Source of the DNA: Streptomyces bacillaris
GTDB taxonomy: Bacteria > Actinomycetota > Actinomycetes > Streptomycetales > Streptomycetaceae
Assembly (NCBI RefSeq): GCF_003268675.1
Contig: NZ_CP029378.1
Span: forward strand, 6,944,001 to 7,008,000
Length of the DNA stretch: 64,000 nucleotides
Reading direction: 5' to 3'
Shown one piece after another: positions 1-7,025 of this stretch. How positions within the stretch are numbered: position 1 is the stretch's first letter; every line of letters starts with the position of its first letter. A model generated the notes under the pieces. That model was not told the origin of the DNA, made no database searches, and was given only the letters and a program-made list of their open reading frames with translations. The position numbers were made by a program, and so were the translations under genes.

Positions 1-105
1 CCATGGCTGATTGAGGCTAGTTCACTCACGTATGGCATGTCCATGCGCGAGACATGGGGTGGTTCGCGGCGGTTCCGGGGTGGCCGGGGTGGGGGCCCGA
101 CCGCC

Positions 106-253
106 CCGGGAACCGCCAGGCCGGGCCCGGGCTCGGAGTGCCCCGGGAACCGCCTTGCCGGGCCCGGGCTCAGAGGGCTCGGGGAGCCGCTGTGCCGGGT
201 CCGGGGTCGGAGCGCCCGGGGAACTGCGGTGCCGGGGCCGGGCTCAGAGCGCC
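106..253. repeat. Four tandem copies of a 37-bp GC-rich repeat
   Basis: Four consecutive 37-bp units begin at 106, 143, 180 and 217. Each starts with C(C/G)GGGA and carries a GCCGGG-rich core followed by CGGAG or CAGAG. Copies 1 and 2 are nearly identical and copies 3 and 4 more diverged. The last unit runs through the stop codon of the minus-strand protease (244-246). The self-complementary cores could fold into hairpins and so may double as the protease terminator. Positions 1-105 hold no supportable gene. Confidence 0.8.
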
Positions 254-1023
254 CCGGTGTACTGCTGGATCCAGGAGCGCCAGGCGGCCAGGTCCGTGTA
301 GACCGCGCCGCCGACTCCGCAGGTGCTGCTGTTGGAGCCGCTGCGGCTGGTGGCGCCGGCCAGTTCGAGGCGGCCGTTCCGGTTGACCAGGGCGGGGCCG
401 CCGGAGTCGCCGTAGCAGGCGGTGTTGGAGGTGGTGCCCGCGATGCACAGCTCGCGGCTGTTCACCATGCCGAGGCAGGAGCTGTCGGGCAGCACCTTGG
501 TGTCGAGCTGCTTGAGGTAGCGGGGTGCGCCGGTGGAGCAGCCGCGCTGCGGGCAGGTCTGGCCCCAGCCGAGCAGCCGGGTGGCGGTGTTGTCGGGCGG
601 GGTGGTGGCGGTGATGGGTACGGGGGTGTTGGCGACCTGGCTGCTGAGGCGGAGCAGGGCTATGTCCTGGCCGGCCATGCTCTGGCTGTTGGAGGGGCGG
701 ACGATCTGCGAGACGCTCGCCAGGGTGCCGCCGCTGAGGTGGTCGTTGGAGCCGATCCGGACGCGGAGGGCGGAGGGCGGGAGCGCGCCGTTGCCGTACG
801 TACAGTGCAGCGCCGTCACCATCCAGCCCGGGGAGATCAGCGAAGCGCCGCAGTAGTGGCCGCCGTTGACCTGGATGGAGCCCATGAAGGAGTACGTGGT
901 GGTGGCCTGTCCGCCGCCGACGATGGGGTTCGGGGCGGCGGTCGCGGTGCCGGTGAAGGCCGGGGCGGCGACGGCCATGCCGAGGGCGAGGCCGGCGGCG
1001 AGCAGGGGCCTGGGGAGAGGCAT
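244..1023 (-). CDS. Secreted chymotrypsin-family serine protease (S1A)
   Basis: A 259-residue secreted protease. Residues 1-30 form an Ala-rich signal peptide, and the IVGG activation site follows at about 34-37, giving only a very short propeptide. The catalytic triad is visible: His73 in ALHC, Asp120 in QDIALLRL and Ser207 in GDSGGP. The residue six before the catalytic Ser (the trypsin Asp189 position) is Thr, so trypsin-like Arg/Lys specificity is not expected even though the fold is trypsin-like. Cysteine pairs typical of S1A are present. The ATG at 1023 is preferred over the upstream ATG at 1074 because AAGGA lies just upstream and the signal peptide begins there. It is divergent from the streptogrisin gene. 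Confidence 0.9.
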   Translation of the reverse strand: MPLPRPLLAAGLALGMAVAAPAFTGTATAAPNPIVGGGQATTTYSFMGSIQVNGGHYCGASLISPGWMVTALHCTYGNGALPPSALRVRIGSNDHLSGGTLASVSQIVRPSNSQSMAGQDIALLRLSSQVANTPVPITATTPPDNTATRLLGWGQTCPQRGCSTGAPRYLKQLDTKVLPDSSCLGMVNSRELCIAGTTSNTACYGDSGGPALVNRNGRLELAGATSRSGSNSSTCGVGGAVYTDLAAWRSWIQQYTGAL

Positions 1024-1514
1024 GGGGGGTCCTTCGTGTGGGAGGTGTGGGAGGTGCGGAGGCGATGGGTCCACTGGTCGTTCGGGGTTGTTCGTGGCCC
1101 GTCAACCTGCCGTCCACAGGAGTATGTGAGGGGCCGTGCGGGTGCGCCAATGTCGGCGGCCCATAACATCCGCGAGTACCGGGCGGTAGTTCCGGTGGCT
1201 CGTCTCCGGCCTGTCTCCGGCTCGCCCCTGGCGCGCGCTCCGTAAAGGCGTCAGCTCGTCGAAGGATCAACCTGATTCAGGCCATCCCTCTTCTCGCGCA
1301 GTCGCCAATCCGCCGATTTGACGGTTTCGGTGCCCTGTTGAGCAGCTGTATTTCAGCCAGTCCCGTCCCGGGGGTCTTGTGTGGGCGTACAGGCCTGTCC
1401 AGCATGAAAACAACGTTGTCAGGGACACGTCGTCCTGATCGCGTGACTCCTGATGACGTGTCATGGGCGTCCACCCAACGCCCCGAGTTCCCCCCACGAT
1501 CTGGAGGACTTGCA
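1024..1514. other. 491-bp divergent intergenic region between two proteases
   Basis: No supportable gene. It must hold promoters for both secreted proteases. A 10-bp perfect palindrome ACAACGTTGT lies at 1410-1419, about 100 bp upstream of the streptogrisin start. TTGACG at 1318-1323 has no good -10 partner. No other clear site was found. Confidence 0.5.
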
Positions 1515-2405
1515 GTGCGACTCTCCCACCCCCACAGCATGTCGAGACGAGCACGACTCATGGCCGGGGCAACCGCCCTCGCCGCCGCCGCGGCACTCGC
1601 CGTACCCGCCGCCACGGCGTCCGCCCAGCCGGCTCCGAAGACGTTCAGTGCCACCCAGCTCAGCCAGACGGCCGACTCCGTCCGTACCGCGGACATCGGC
1701 GGCACCGCTTGGTACGTCGATGCCGAGTCGGGCAAGGTCGTCGTCACCGTCGACAGCACGGTTACCGAGGCCGAGATCGAGAAGATCCGGAGCGAGGCCG
1801 GTGCGAACGCCGACGCGCTCGAGGTCAAACACACGCCCGGCAAGTTCAGCAAGCTCATCGCGGGCGGCGAGGCCATCACCACCGGCGGGGCCCGGTGCTC
1901 CCTCGGCTTCAACGTGCAGGACGGCGCGGGCACCAAGTTCGCCCTGACCGCGGGCCACTGCACCAACATCGGCAGCTCGTGGTCCATCGGCACCACGACC
2001 GGATCCAGCTTCCCCGGCAACGACTACGGCATCATCCGGCACTCCGACCCCAGCGCGGCCGACGGCCGTGTCTACCTCTACAACGGCAGCTACCAGGAGA
2101 TCGACGGCGCCGCGGACCCCTCGGTCGGCCAGTCCGTCCAGCGCAGCGGCTCCACCACCGGCCTGCACGGCGGTTCGGTCACCGGCCTCAACGCCACCGT
2201 CAACTACGGCGCCGACGGCATCGTCACCGGTCTGATCCAGACCAACGTCTGCGCCGAGCCCGGCGACAGCGGCGGCGCGCTCTTCTCCGGGAGCACCGCT
2301 CTCGGCCTCACCTCCGGCGGCAGCGGCAACTGCTCCTCCGGCGGCACCACGTTCTACCAGCCCGTCACCGAGGCGCTCAGCGTCTACGGTGTGAGCATCA
2401 TCTGA
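1515..2405 (+). CDS. sprA: Streptogrisin A-type serine endopeptidase (S1E prepro-protease)
   Basis: Prepro-protease of 296 residues. It has a twin-Arg, Ala-rich signal (residues 9-37), an alpha-lytic-type propeptide (about 38-114), and a mature domain starting IAGGEAITTGG at residue 115. The mature part is 182 residues, the length I recall for streptogrisin A. Triad: His148 (TAGHC), Asp170 (NDYGII), Ser252 (GDSGG). The mature sequence follows streptogrisin A more closely than B, for instance at HSDPSAADGRVYLYNGSYQ. Start: the GTG at 1515 has GGAGG seven bases upstream; the upstream in-frame ATG at 1338 would bury the signal. The propeptide is an intramolecular chaperone in this family. A strong hairpin follows the gene. 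Confidence 0.93.
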   Translation: MRLSHPHSMSRRARLMAGATALAAAAALAVPAATASAQPAPKTFSATQLSQTADSVRTADIGGTAWYVDAESGKVVVTVDSTVTEAEIEKIRSEAGANADALEVKHTPGKFSKLIAGGEAITTGGARCSLGFNVQDGAGTKFALTAGHCTNIGSSWSIGTTTGSSFPGNDYGIIRHSDPSAADGRVYLYNGSYQEIDGAADPSVGQSVQRSGSTTGLHGGSVTGLNATVNYGADGIVTGLIQTNVCAEPGDSGGALFSGSTALGLTSGGSGNCSSGGTTFYQPVTEALSVYGVSII

Positions 2406-2444
2406 TTCCCGCACCGAACAGGGGCCTTCACCGTCGGCCCTGAG

Positions 2445-2479
2445 CACTGTCCCCGCCCGGTCCGCCGGCGGGGACAGTG
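2445..2479 (+). terminator. Hairpin terminator of the streptogrisin gene
   Basis: A perfect 13-bp inverted repeat, CACTGTCCCCGCC and its complement, with a 9-nt loop. It starts 40 bp after the stop codon. No U-tract follows, as is usual in Streptomyces. Confidence 0.85.
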
Positions 2480-2602
2480 TCGGTTCCGGGTCCATTCCCC
2501 GTGATCACTGTCCTCGCTTCCTGCCGGAATCCGGTAGGAACGGCTCGACAGGAAGCCGGGCCCCGTCGTGCGCCCGGGCGGCGGTGACCTGGCGCCAAGC
2601 GT

Positions 2603-2664
2603 GTCAACTGGTTGACGCAGTTGGATTCTTTGAGTGATTGTGTCAGGTAGTTGATACAGTTGAC
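2603..2664 (+). promoter_or_regulatory. Repeated operator-like sites upstream of the GntR operon
   Basis: The perfect palindrome GTCAAC-TG-GTTGAC lies at 2603-2616. A related copy starting GTCAGGTAGTTGATACAGTTG begins at 2642, exactly 39 bp downstream. Both share GTCA..T.GTTGA..CAGTTG. TTGACG (2612-2617), inside the first copy, could be a -35 with GATTGT (2636-2641) as -10. Placement directly upstream of a membrane protein/GntR operon suggests autoregulation by the encoded YtrA-type repressor (inference). Confidence 0.55.
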
Positions 2665-2683
2665 GCTGGGGAAGGGGAGTGAC

Positions 2684-3442
2684 ATGTCGGCTGCCGCGGG
2701 TACGGAAGGCATCCGGCGGTCGGGGCTGGACACCCCTGTTCGATGGGCCGGCGTGGCGACCGGCCTTGCTGCCAACGTGCTGGTGACCTTCAGTCCTGAG
2801 CCTGTTGTGGACCTGCTCTACGGGTTTCCCGTGTTCGGTCTGTGTGTCATGGCCGGTCTGTTCGCGGCGGACATGATCGCGCGGCCGGAGCCTCGTTGGC
2901 TGCGAGCAGCCGACATGACTCCGCGCCGCATTCGGGACTACGTGCCCCGATCCCTGACGATCGCACTGGCCGTACAGGCCGTCGCCCTGCTGGTCCTGCT
3001 GGCCGTCGCCGTCGCGATGGCCTCGGCGGACTCCGAGGGCCGCCCCGGGCGGGTCCTGTCCGTCACCTGTCCGGCGGGCACCTACCTGCTCTCGCCTTGG
3101 CCCGGCTCCGTCCACGCCTGGCCGGTCCTGGGCGGTCTCGCCCTCGGTACCGTCGCCTGCGCACTGCTCCTGCGCCGGATCACCGCACGCTCGGGGGACG
3201 ACGGTCGACGCCGCGTCAGGGCCCGGGCGGCTGTGGGAGCTTGGGGAGTGCTGGTGAGCGCTCCTCTCTTCGCTGTCTCCGCGATGATGGGCCTCGGGGC
3301 GCTGAGCGTGCCCTGCCAGGGCGCGACGAACGGCGGAGCGATCTCGGGGCTGGCGGTCGCCGTCCTCATCTCCGCGACGACCGCGGGGCACTGTCTGTGC
3401 GTCCTGTTGCTGCCGCAGGCCTACGTCAAGGCTCGGTCATGA
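2684..3442 (+). CDS. Integral membrane protein, partner of a YtrA-type regulator
   Basis: A 252-residue protein with about five or six hydrophobic segments (around residues 20-38, 45-65, 90-112, 140-162, 185-207 and 222-245) and a basic linker, RRVRARA. I do not recognise a named family. Small membrane proteins co-transcribed with short GntR regulators are common in Actinobacteria and Firmicutes and often respond to envelope stress or pair with ABC ATPases; none is present here. The ATG at 2684 follows GGGGAAGGGGAG; the ATG at 2651 lies inside the operator region. Its stop overlaps the next start by ATGA, so translation is coupled. Confidence 0.75.
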   Translation: MSAAAGTEGIRRSGLDTPVRWAGVATGLAANVLVTFSPEPVVDLLYGFPVFGLCVMAGLFAADMIARPEPRWLRAADMTPRRIRDYVPRSLTIALAVQAVALLVLLAVAVAMASADSEGRPGRVLSVTCPAGTYLLSPWPGSVHAWPVLGGLALGTVACALLLRRITARSGDDGRRRVRARAAVGAWGVLVSAPLFAVSAMMGLGALSVPCQGATNGGAISGLAVAVLISATTAGHCLCVLLLPQAYVKARS

Positions 3443-3828
3443 CGGCCAACGGCATCAGTATCAGCGTGAACCATGCGTCCCCCGTGCCTCCGTACGAGCA
3501 ACTCCGCGCACAGCTGGCCGATCTCATCGCGGTCGGCCGGCTGGGGCAGGGGGCCAGACTGCCATCCGTACGCCAGCTGGCCTCCGACCTCGGACTGGCC
3601 AACAACACCGTGGTGCGGGCCTACCGCGAACTCGAGGCCGCGGGCCTTGTCAGAAGCCGCCGAGGCTCCGGTACCCAGGTCATCGCCCCGTCGGCCACCA
3701 CCGACATCGAGGCGAAGCTCGCGGAGCACGCAAGCACCTACGCGGCCGCCGCCAGACAGCTCAACGCCACCAACGACGAAGCGCTCGCCGCGATCCGGTA
3801 CGCCCTCGCACATCTCGACAAGCCGTAG
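3439..3828 (+). CDS. GntR-family regulator, YtrA subfamily
   Basis: A 129-residue DNA-binding protein. The winged helix-turn-helix occupies residues about 8-80 (PPYEQLRAQLADLI, LPSVRQLASDLGLANNTVVRAYRELEAAGLV, RRGSGTQV). Only a short C-terminal helix follows, which is diagnostic of the YtrA subfamily that lacks a ligand-binding domain. It overlaps the upstream membrane protein gene by 4 bp and probably represses this operon through the sites at 2603-2664. The end of the gene carries an 11-bp tandem duplication (GACAAGCCGTA, 3817-3827 and 3828-3838) that spans the TAG stop. Confidence 0.88.
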   Translation: MTANGISISVNHASPVPPYEQLRAQLADLIAVGRLGQGARLPSVRQLASDLGLANNTVVRAYRELEAAGLVRSRRGSGTQVIAPSATTDIEAKLAEHASTYAAAARQLNATNDEALAAIRYALAHLDKP

Positions 3829-3981
3829 ACAAGCCGTATCCCAGACAGGTCACCAGTCCGTGCCCCAGGCCGAGAACAGGTGCTGGGAGAAGAGAATCAC
3901 GCCGCAGGACCACGCGTCCGTACACCGGACGCAGTGTGCGTGCATGTTTTCAGAGATCCACCGAGCATGGGGAGTTGCACT

Positions 3982-4278
3982 ATGTCCGAGCTGGAAGCCC
4001 TGAAGCGGGTCGATGCCCTGCTGGACAACGTCTTGCCTCCGCCGCGCGTGCGCGCCCAACTGCGCCTCGCGGCCGGCCTCACACAGAAGGACGTCGCGGA
4101 CGCGGTCGGCGTGCAGCGCCTCGCCGTGGTGCGCTGGGAGCTGGGCCAGTCCCACCCCCGGCGGCCGCACCGCGAGGCCTACGCCCACCTGCTCCAGCGG
4201 CTCGCGGAACGCTTCCCCCATGCTGCTGGGCCACGTCGGGGCACGCCGACGCCGGCCCCGGAAGAGGGAGCGGGGTGA
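3982..4278 (+). CDS. Small XRE-type helix-turn-helix protein
   Basis: A 98-residue protein with one Cro/C1-type HTH at about residues 29-60 (LRLAAGLTQKDVADAVGVQR...VRWELG) and a following helix rich in Arg and His. There is no second domain. The ATG at 3982 follows GGGGAG at a good distance; in-frame ATGs at 3880 and 3967 lack a site. It stands alone, and a perfect 28-bp palindrome follows. Stand-alone XRE proteins of this size are typical of accessory regions (phage, ICE or toxin-antitoxin remnants), but nothing here shows a mobile origin. Target unknown. Confidence 0.75.
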   Translation: MSELEALKRVDALLDNVLPPPRVRAQLRLAAGLTQKDVADAVGVQRLAVVRWELGQSHPRRPHREAYAHLLQRLAERFPHAAGPRRGTPTPAPEEGAG

Positions 4279-4697
4279 CCCGGTGACCATCGGCCGACGG
4301 GCCCCGGCTTCCTGGGCAGCGGAACGTTCCGGGTCGGCGCCGACCCGGAACGACACCCCACCCGGGCCCCACCGTTCGATCGCAACCTGGGCCACGGAGC
4401 GCCGGGTGAGGTCCTCATCCGCTGGCCGGGTGCGGATCTGGTGAGGAGCAGGACGTGGGAAGTCTGCTGGGGGGCGTCTCCGGCGTCGGTTGGAGAGGGC
4501 CGCGCGATGCGACGCCTGCGCGGAAGTTGCGGCAGGTGATGGATGGCACCCCACCGTTCCCGGAGCTATGAGCGGCCATTTGCGGGCCGACTATGTCTCC
4601 TGGGAAGCTGGCGAGTGGGAGAAATCAAAGAGAACTCACCTCTGATGGCGAAGATTGGGTTTCCATTCTCATGGTGATCGTGGAGGAAAGGCGGGGT
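4279..4697. other. 419-bp intergenic region after the XRE gene
   Basis: Apart from the palindrome at 4325-4352, no feature stands out. Short open frames here lack ribosome sites and Streptomyces codon bias. The right part, from about 4600, becomes less GC-rich and leads into the orphan gene. Confidence 0.5.
4325..4352 (+). terminator. Perfect 28-bp palindrome, probable terminator
   Basis: The sequence from CGTTCCGGGTCGGC reads identically on both strands, giving a 12-bp stem with a 4-nt loop when transcribed. It lies 46 bp after the XRE gene, as expected of a terminator. A dimeric operator is the alternative. Confidence 0.65.
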
Positions 4698-5051
4698 GTG
4701 CAGATGAGCCTGGACTTTACGGGCCTGCGAAGAGTCGCGGATGAAGAGCTGTCGACGAAGGACATTCGTTATCTGGCGCTGGTTCGGGTTGATCTCATGG
4801 CGCTGTATCGCCGTTGGGGGCGACCCGACGTTGGGATCGACGACTTGGGCGAGTGGTTGTGCTTCGCCTTCGCGTTGTCCGACGGAAGCAAGTTCGTCCT
4901 GCAGCGGGAGGCCTACAATCCGCCTACGCCCGGGTTCCTCCTCAGCGCGACCAAGGCTCTCTTCTCCGCGGAAGCGGTGGAGCGGGTCATTGGAGCGCTT
5001 GAGATTCCAGAAGCGGTCGTGGTCGAGTTGAGTGACGAGGTGCTCGACTGA
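4698..5051 (+). CDS. Unrecognised small protein of atypical composition
   Basis: A 117-residue acidic, probably cytoplasmic protein with no signal peptide or membrane segment. Visible features are a helical N-terminal half (LRRVADEELSTKDIRYLALVRVDLMALYRRWG) and an alternating hydrophobic C-terminus ending in EVLD. I do not recognise the family. Third codon positions are often A or T, unlike neighbouring genes, which suggests horizontal acquisition. GGAGG at 4682-4686 sits upstream of the GTG at 4698 and the ATG at 4704; either could be the start. A strong hairpin follows at once, so it is a monocistronic unit. Confidence 0.6.
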   Translation: MQMSLDFTGLRRVADEELSTKDIRYLALVRVDLMALYRRWGRPDVGIDDLGEWLCFAFALSDGSKFVLQREAYNPPTPGFLLSATKALFSAEAVERVIGALEIPEAVVVELSDEVLD

Positions 5052-5066
5052 CCTCGATCCTTCGTC

Positions 5067-5094
5067 ACGGCCCGTCGGTTCGCCGAAGGGCCGT
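5067..5094 (+). terminator. Two-part hairpin terminator
   Basis: ACGGCCC pairs with GGGCCGT (7 bp). Inside it, TCGG-ttcg-CCGA forms a tetraloop-capped stem. It lies 15 bp after the stop of the orphan gene. Confidence 0.8.
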
Positions 5095-5361
5095 TCGGTT
5101 TGTGAGGTTGATGACGGGCCTCCGGTGTGATTGTGGCTCTGTTCGCCTGGCCTGGGACGCAAGGGTGGGGTGTTGTCGAGGTCTGCCGGTAATAGGTGAA
5201 GTGAAATCCGCGTCTATGCGCCATCGGGGACTTTATAAATCCTGGTACAGCTCATTCCCGCCGGTGGAGGTGGAGTTGCCGTGAGGAAAGCCGGGGACCG
5301 TCGTGCCCCCGGCCCGGAACGCTCCCCGCCGATGAAATCCCTCGGCTACTATGCTCACTTC
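5095..5361. other. Gene-free stretch upstream of the HipA-like operon
   Basis: Relatively AT-rich in its middle (ACTTTATAAATC near 5230). TATGCT at 5350-5355 could be a -10 element for the micro-ORF or operon that follows, but no matching -35 is visible. Confidence 0.35.
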
Positions 5362-5466
5362 ATGCCGGAACCCGGCAGCAAGGGGCGTGCCACCGCCGAC
5401 GGTCCGCTCGTGGAGCGTAAGGCTGAAGAGATGGGTGGCCTGGGAAAGTGCTGGAAGAAGTCGTAG
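5362..5466 (+). CDS. Candidate 34-residue leaderless micro-ORF before the HipA-like gene
   Basis: The ATG at 5362 lies six bases after TATGCT, the spacing seen for several apparently leaderless genes in this window. The frame encodes a small charged peptide ending GKCWKKS and overlaps the start of the HipA-like gene by 19 nt. It could be a coupling peptide or chance. Codon bias is weak and there is no homology argument. Confidence 0.25.
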   Translation: MPEPGSKGRATADGPLVERKAEEMGGLGKCWKKS

Positions 5467-6326
5467 CGACCCGCTATGTCACGCCCCTGCGGGAGGGCGG
5501 GTCGCTCCCGGGGATCGTCGAGGCCGACGACCTCGGTACGTACGTCATGAAGTTCACCGGGGCCGGTCAGGGCCGCAAGACGCTCGTCGCGGAGGTCATC
5601 TGCGGCGAGCTGGGGCGGCGGCTGGGGCTGCGGGTGCCGGAGTTGGTGACCATCGAGCTGGACCCGGTCATCGGGCTCGCCGAGCCCGACCAGGAGGTGC
5701 AGGAGCTGCTGAAGGCGAGCGGCGGGCTGAACCTGGGGATGGACTACCTGCCGGGCTCGCTCGGGTTCGACCCGCTCGCCTACGAGGTGGGCGCGGCCGA
5801 GGCGGGGCGGGTCGTCTGGTTCGACGCGCTGATCAACAACGTCGACCGGTCGTGGCGCAACCCCAACCTGCTGGTCTGGCACGGCGACCTCTGGCTGATC
5901 GACCACGGCGCCACCATGATCTGGCACCACAACTGGCCGGGCGCCGAGGCCTCGGCGGCGAAGCCGTACAACGCCTCCGACCATGTGCTGGCGCCCTTCG
6001 CCCCGGACATCGCCTCGGCGGCCGCCGAACTCGCCCCGCTGGTCACCGAGGAGCTGCTCACCGACGTGGCCGCCGACGTCCCCGACGTCTGGCTGGAGGG
6101 CGAGCCAGGGTTCTCCTCCGCCGACGAGGTGCGCCGGGCCTACGTGGCTCCGCTGCTCGCCCGCGCCGCCACCATCCACGAGCGGATCACCCTCGGCGCG
6201 CCGACCGCGGACCGGCCCTCCCAGGCCCCCGGCTGGCTCACCGACCGGCTGCCGCCCCGGCCGAAACCGGCCGAGGGCGATGGTGCCGGGGCCGCCGCCC
6301 GTACCGGCCGGGAGGGGGGCCGATGA
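5448..6326 (+). CDS. HipA-like kinase-domain protein
   Basis: A 292-residue protein resembling the HipA-like kinase family found beside DUF3037. Visible features: an N-terminal beta segment (YVMKFTGAGQGRKTLVAEVI) with a candidate ATP-contacting Lys, the catalytic-loop-like INNVDRSWRNPNLL (about residues 129-142), and the metal-binding-like LIDHGATMIW (about 150-159). It lacks the N-terminal HipA_N domain and no HipB partner precedes it, so it is not a classical HipBA toxin. The GTG start at 5448 has no clear ribosome site. ATGA overlap with the next gene implies a stable functional pair. The substrate is unknown. Confidence 0.82.
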   Translation: MLEEVVATRYVTPLREGGSLPGIVEADDLGTYVMKFTGAGQGRKTLVAEVICGELGRRLGLRVPELVTIELDPVIGLAEPDQEVQELLKASGGLNLGMDYLPGSLGFDPLAYEVGAAEAGRVVWFDALINNVDRSWRNPNLLVWHGDLWLIDHGATMIWHHNWPGAEASAAKPYNASDHVLAPFAPDIASAAAELAPLVTEELLTDVAADVPDVWLEGEPGFSSADEVRRAYVAPLLARAATIHERITLGAPTADRPSQAPGWLTDRLPPRPKPAEGDGAGAAARTGREGGR

Positions 6327-6706
6327 CGCGCCGCGATGTCTTCGAGTACGCGCTCCTGCGGGTCGTCCCCCGGGTCGAGCGGGGGGAGTGCTTCAACGCG
6401 GGGGTGATCGTCTACTGCCGGGCCCACTCGTTCGTCGCCGCCCGGACGCATCTGGACGAGGCGAAGCTCAGGGCGCTGGACCCGGACGCCGACGTCGTGG
6501 GCGTCCGCGCCGCCCTCCGCGCCGTGGAAGGGGTCTGCGGCGGCGGTGAGGGGGCCGGGCAGGCGGCCGGTGACGATCCCGGGCGGCGCTTCCGCTGGCT
6601 GATCGCCCCGCGCTCCACGGTGGTCCAGCCCGGGGCCGTGCACAGCGGGCTCACCACCGACCCGGCCGGTGAGGTGGAGCGGCTGCTCGATCTGCTGGTG
6701 CGCTGA
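6323..6706 (+). CDS. DUF3037 family protein, coupled to the HipA-like kinase
   Basis: A 127-residue cytoplasmic protein. Its opening (FEYALLRVVPRVERGECFNAGVIVYC) is the pattern I associate with DUF3037, followed by an acidic middle and a conserved RFRWLIAPRSTVVQPG...HSGLT segment. The start overlaps the kinase stop by 4 bp. The two families are recurrently adjacent, so DUF3037 may be a substrate, regulator or antitoxin-like partner; that role is inference. No biochemical function is known to me. Confidence 0.83.
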   Translation: MTRRDVFEYALLRVVPRVERGECFNAGVIVYCRAHSFVAARTHLDEAKLRALDPDADVVGVRAALRAVEGVCGGGEGAGQAAGDDPGRRFRWLIAPRSTVVQPGAVHSGLTTDPAGEVERLLDLLVR

Positions 6707-7025
6707 GTCGCGTTCCGGGGGCTTGGTGTCCGCTGCCCGGTGCTTGGTCCTCGGTCCCGGGTGCGGGTGCGGGTGACGGGTGTTCGACGTCTGGTGCCGG
6801 GTGCCGGGTGGCATGGGCCGCGTGTCCCCCTCGGTACGGGAAGGGGGCGCCGCCCGGTGTGACGTGCGGCCCCCTGCGTCGCGTGCCGTTGACACCGGGT
6901 GCCAGGGCTTCTAGCGTCTCGTCTGCTGAAGGTACTAAGCGGTTGCTCAGTCATCGGGGCCTCCCGGGCCGGGAGGTGCTCCGACGTCCGCTGAGCCGCG
7001 ATTCCAAGGGCGAGGAGAACCAAGC
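6707..7025. other. 319-bp intergenic region, low complexity then promoter
   Basis: The left half is low-complexity (GGTG/CGGGTG repeats around 6720-6810) with no gene. The right part contains the fabG promoter and a candidate operator. Confidence 0.5.
6889..6950 (+). promoter_or_regulatory. Sigma-HrdB-type promoter with downstream TetR-like operator
   Basis: TTGACA (6889-6894), a 17-bp spacer and TAGCGT (6912-6917) make a near-consensus housekeeping promoter. Downstream of the expected transcription start, at 6935-6950, lies the imperfect palindrome CTAAGCGGTTGCTCAG. It resembles TetR-family operators that precede actinobacterial lipid genes (recollection). A repressor there would block initiation. 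Confidence 0.7.

Noticed and set aside
3880..5466. Integrated mobile element covering the accessory island
   Set aside because: There is no integrase, att-type direct repeat or tRNA junction, so the lower-GC gene is recorded as possibly acquired but no element is called.
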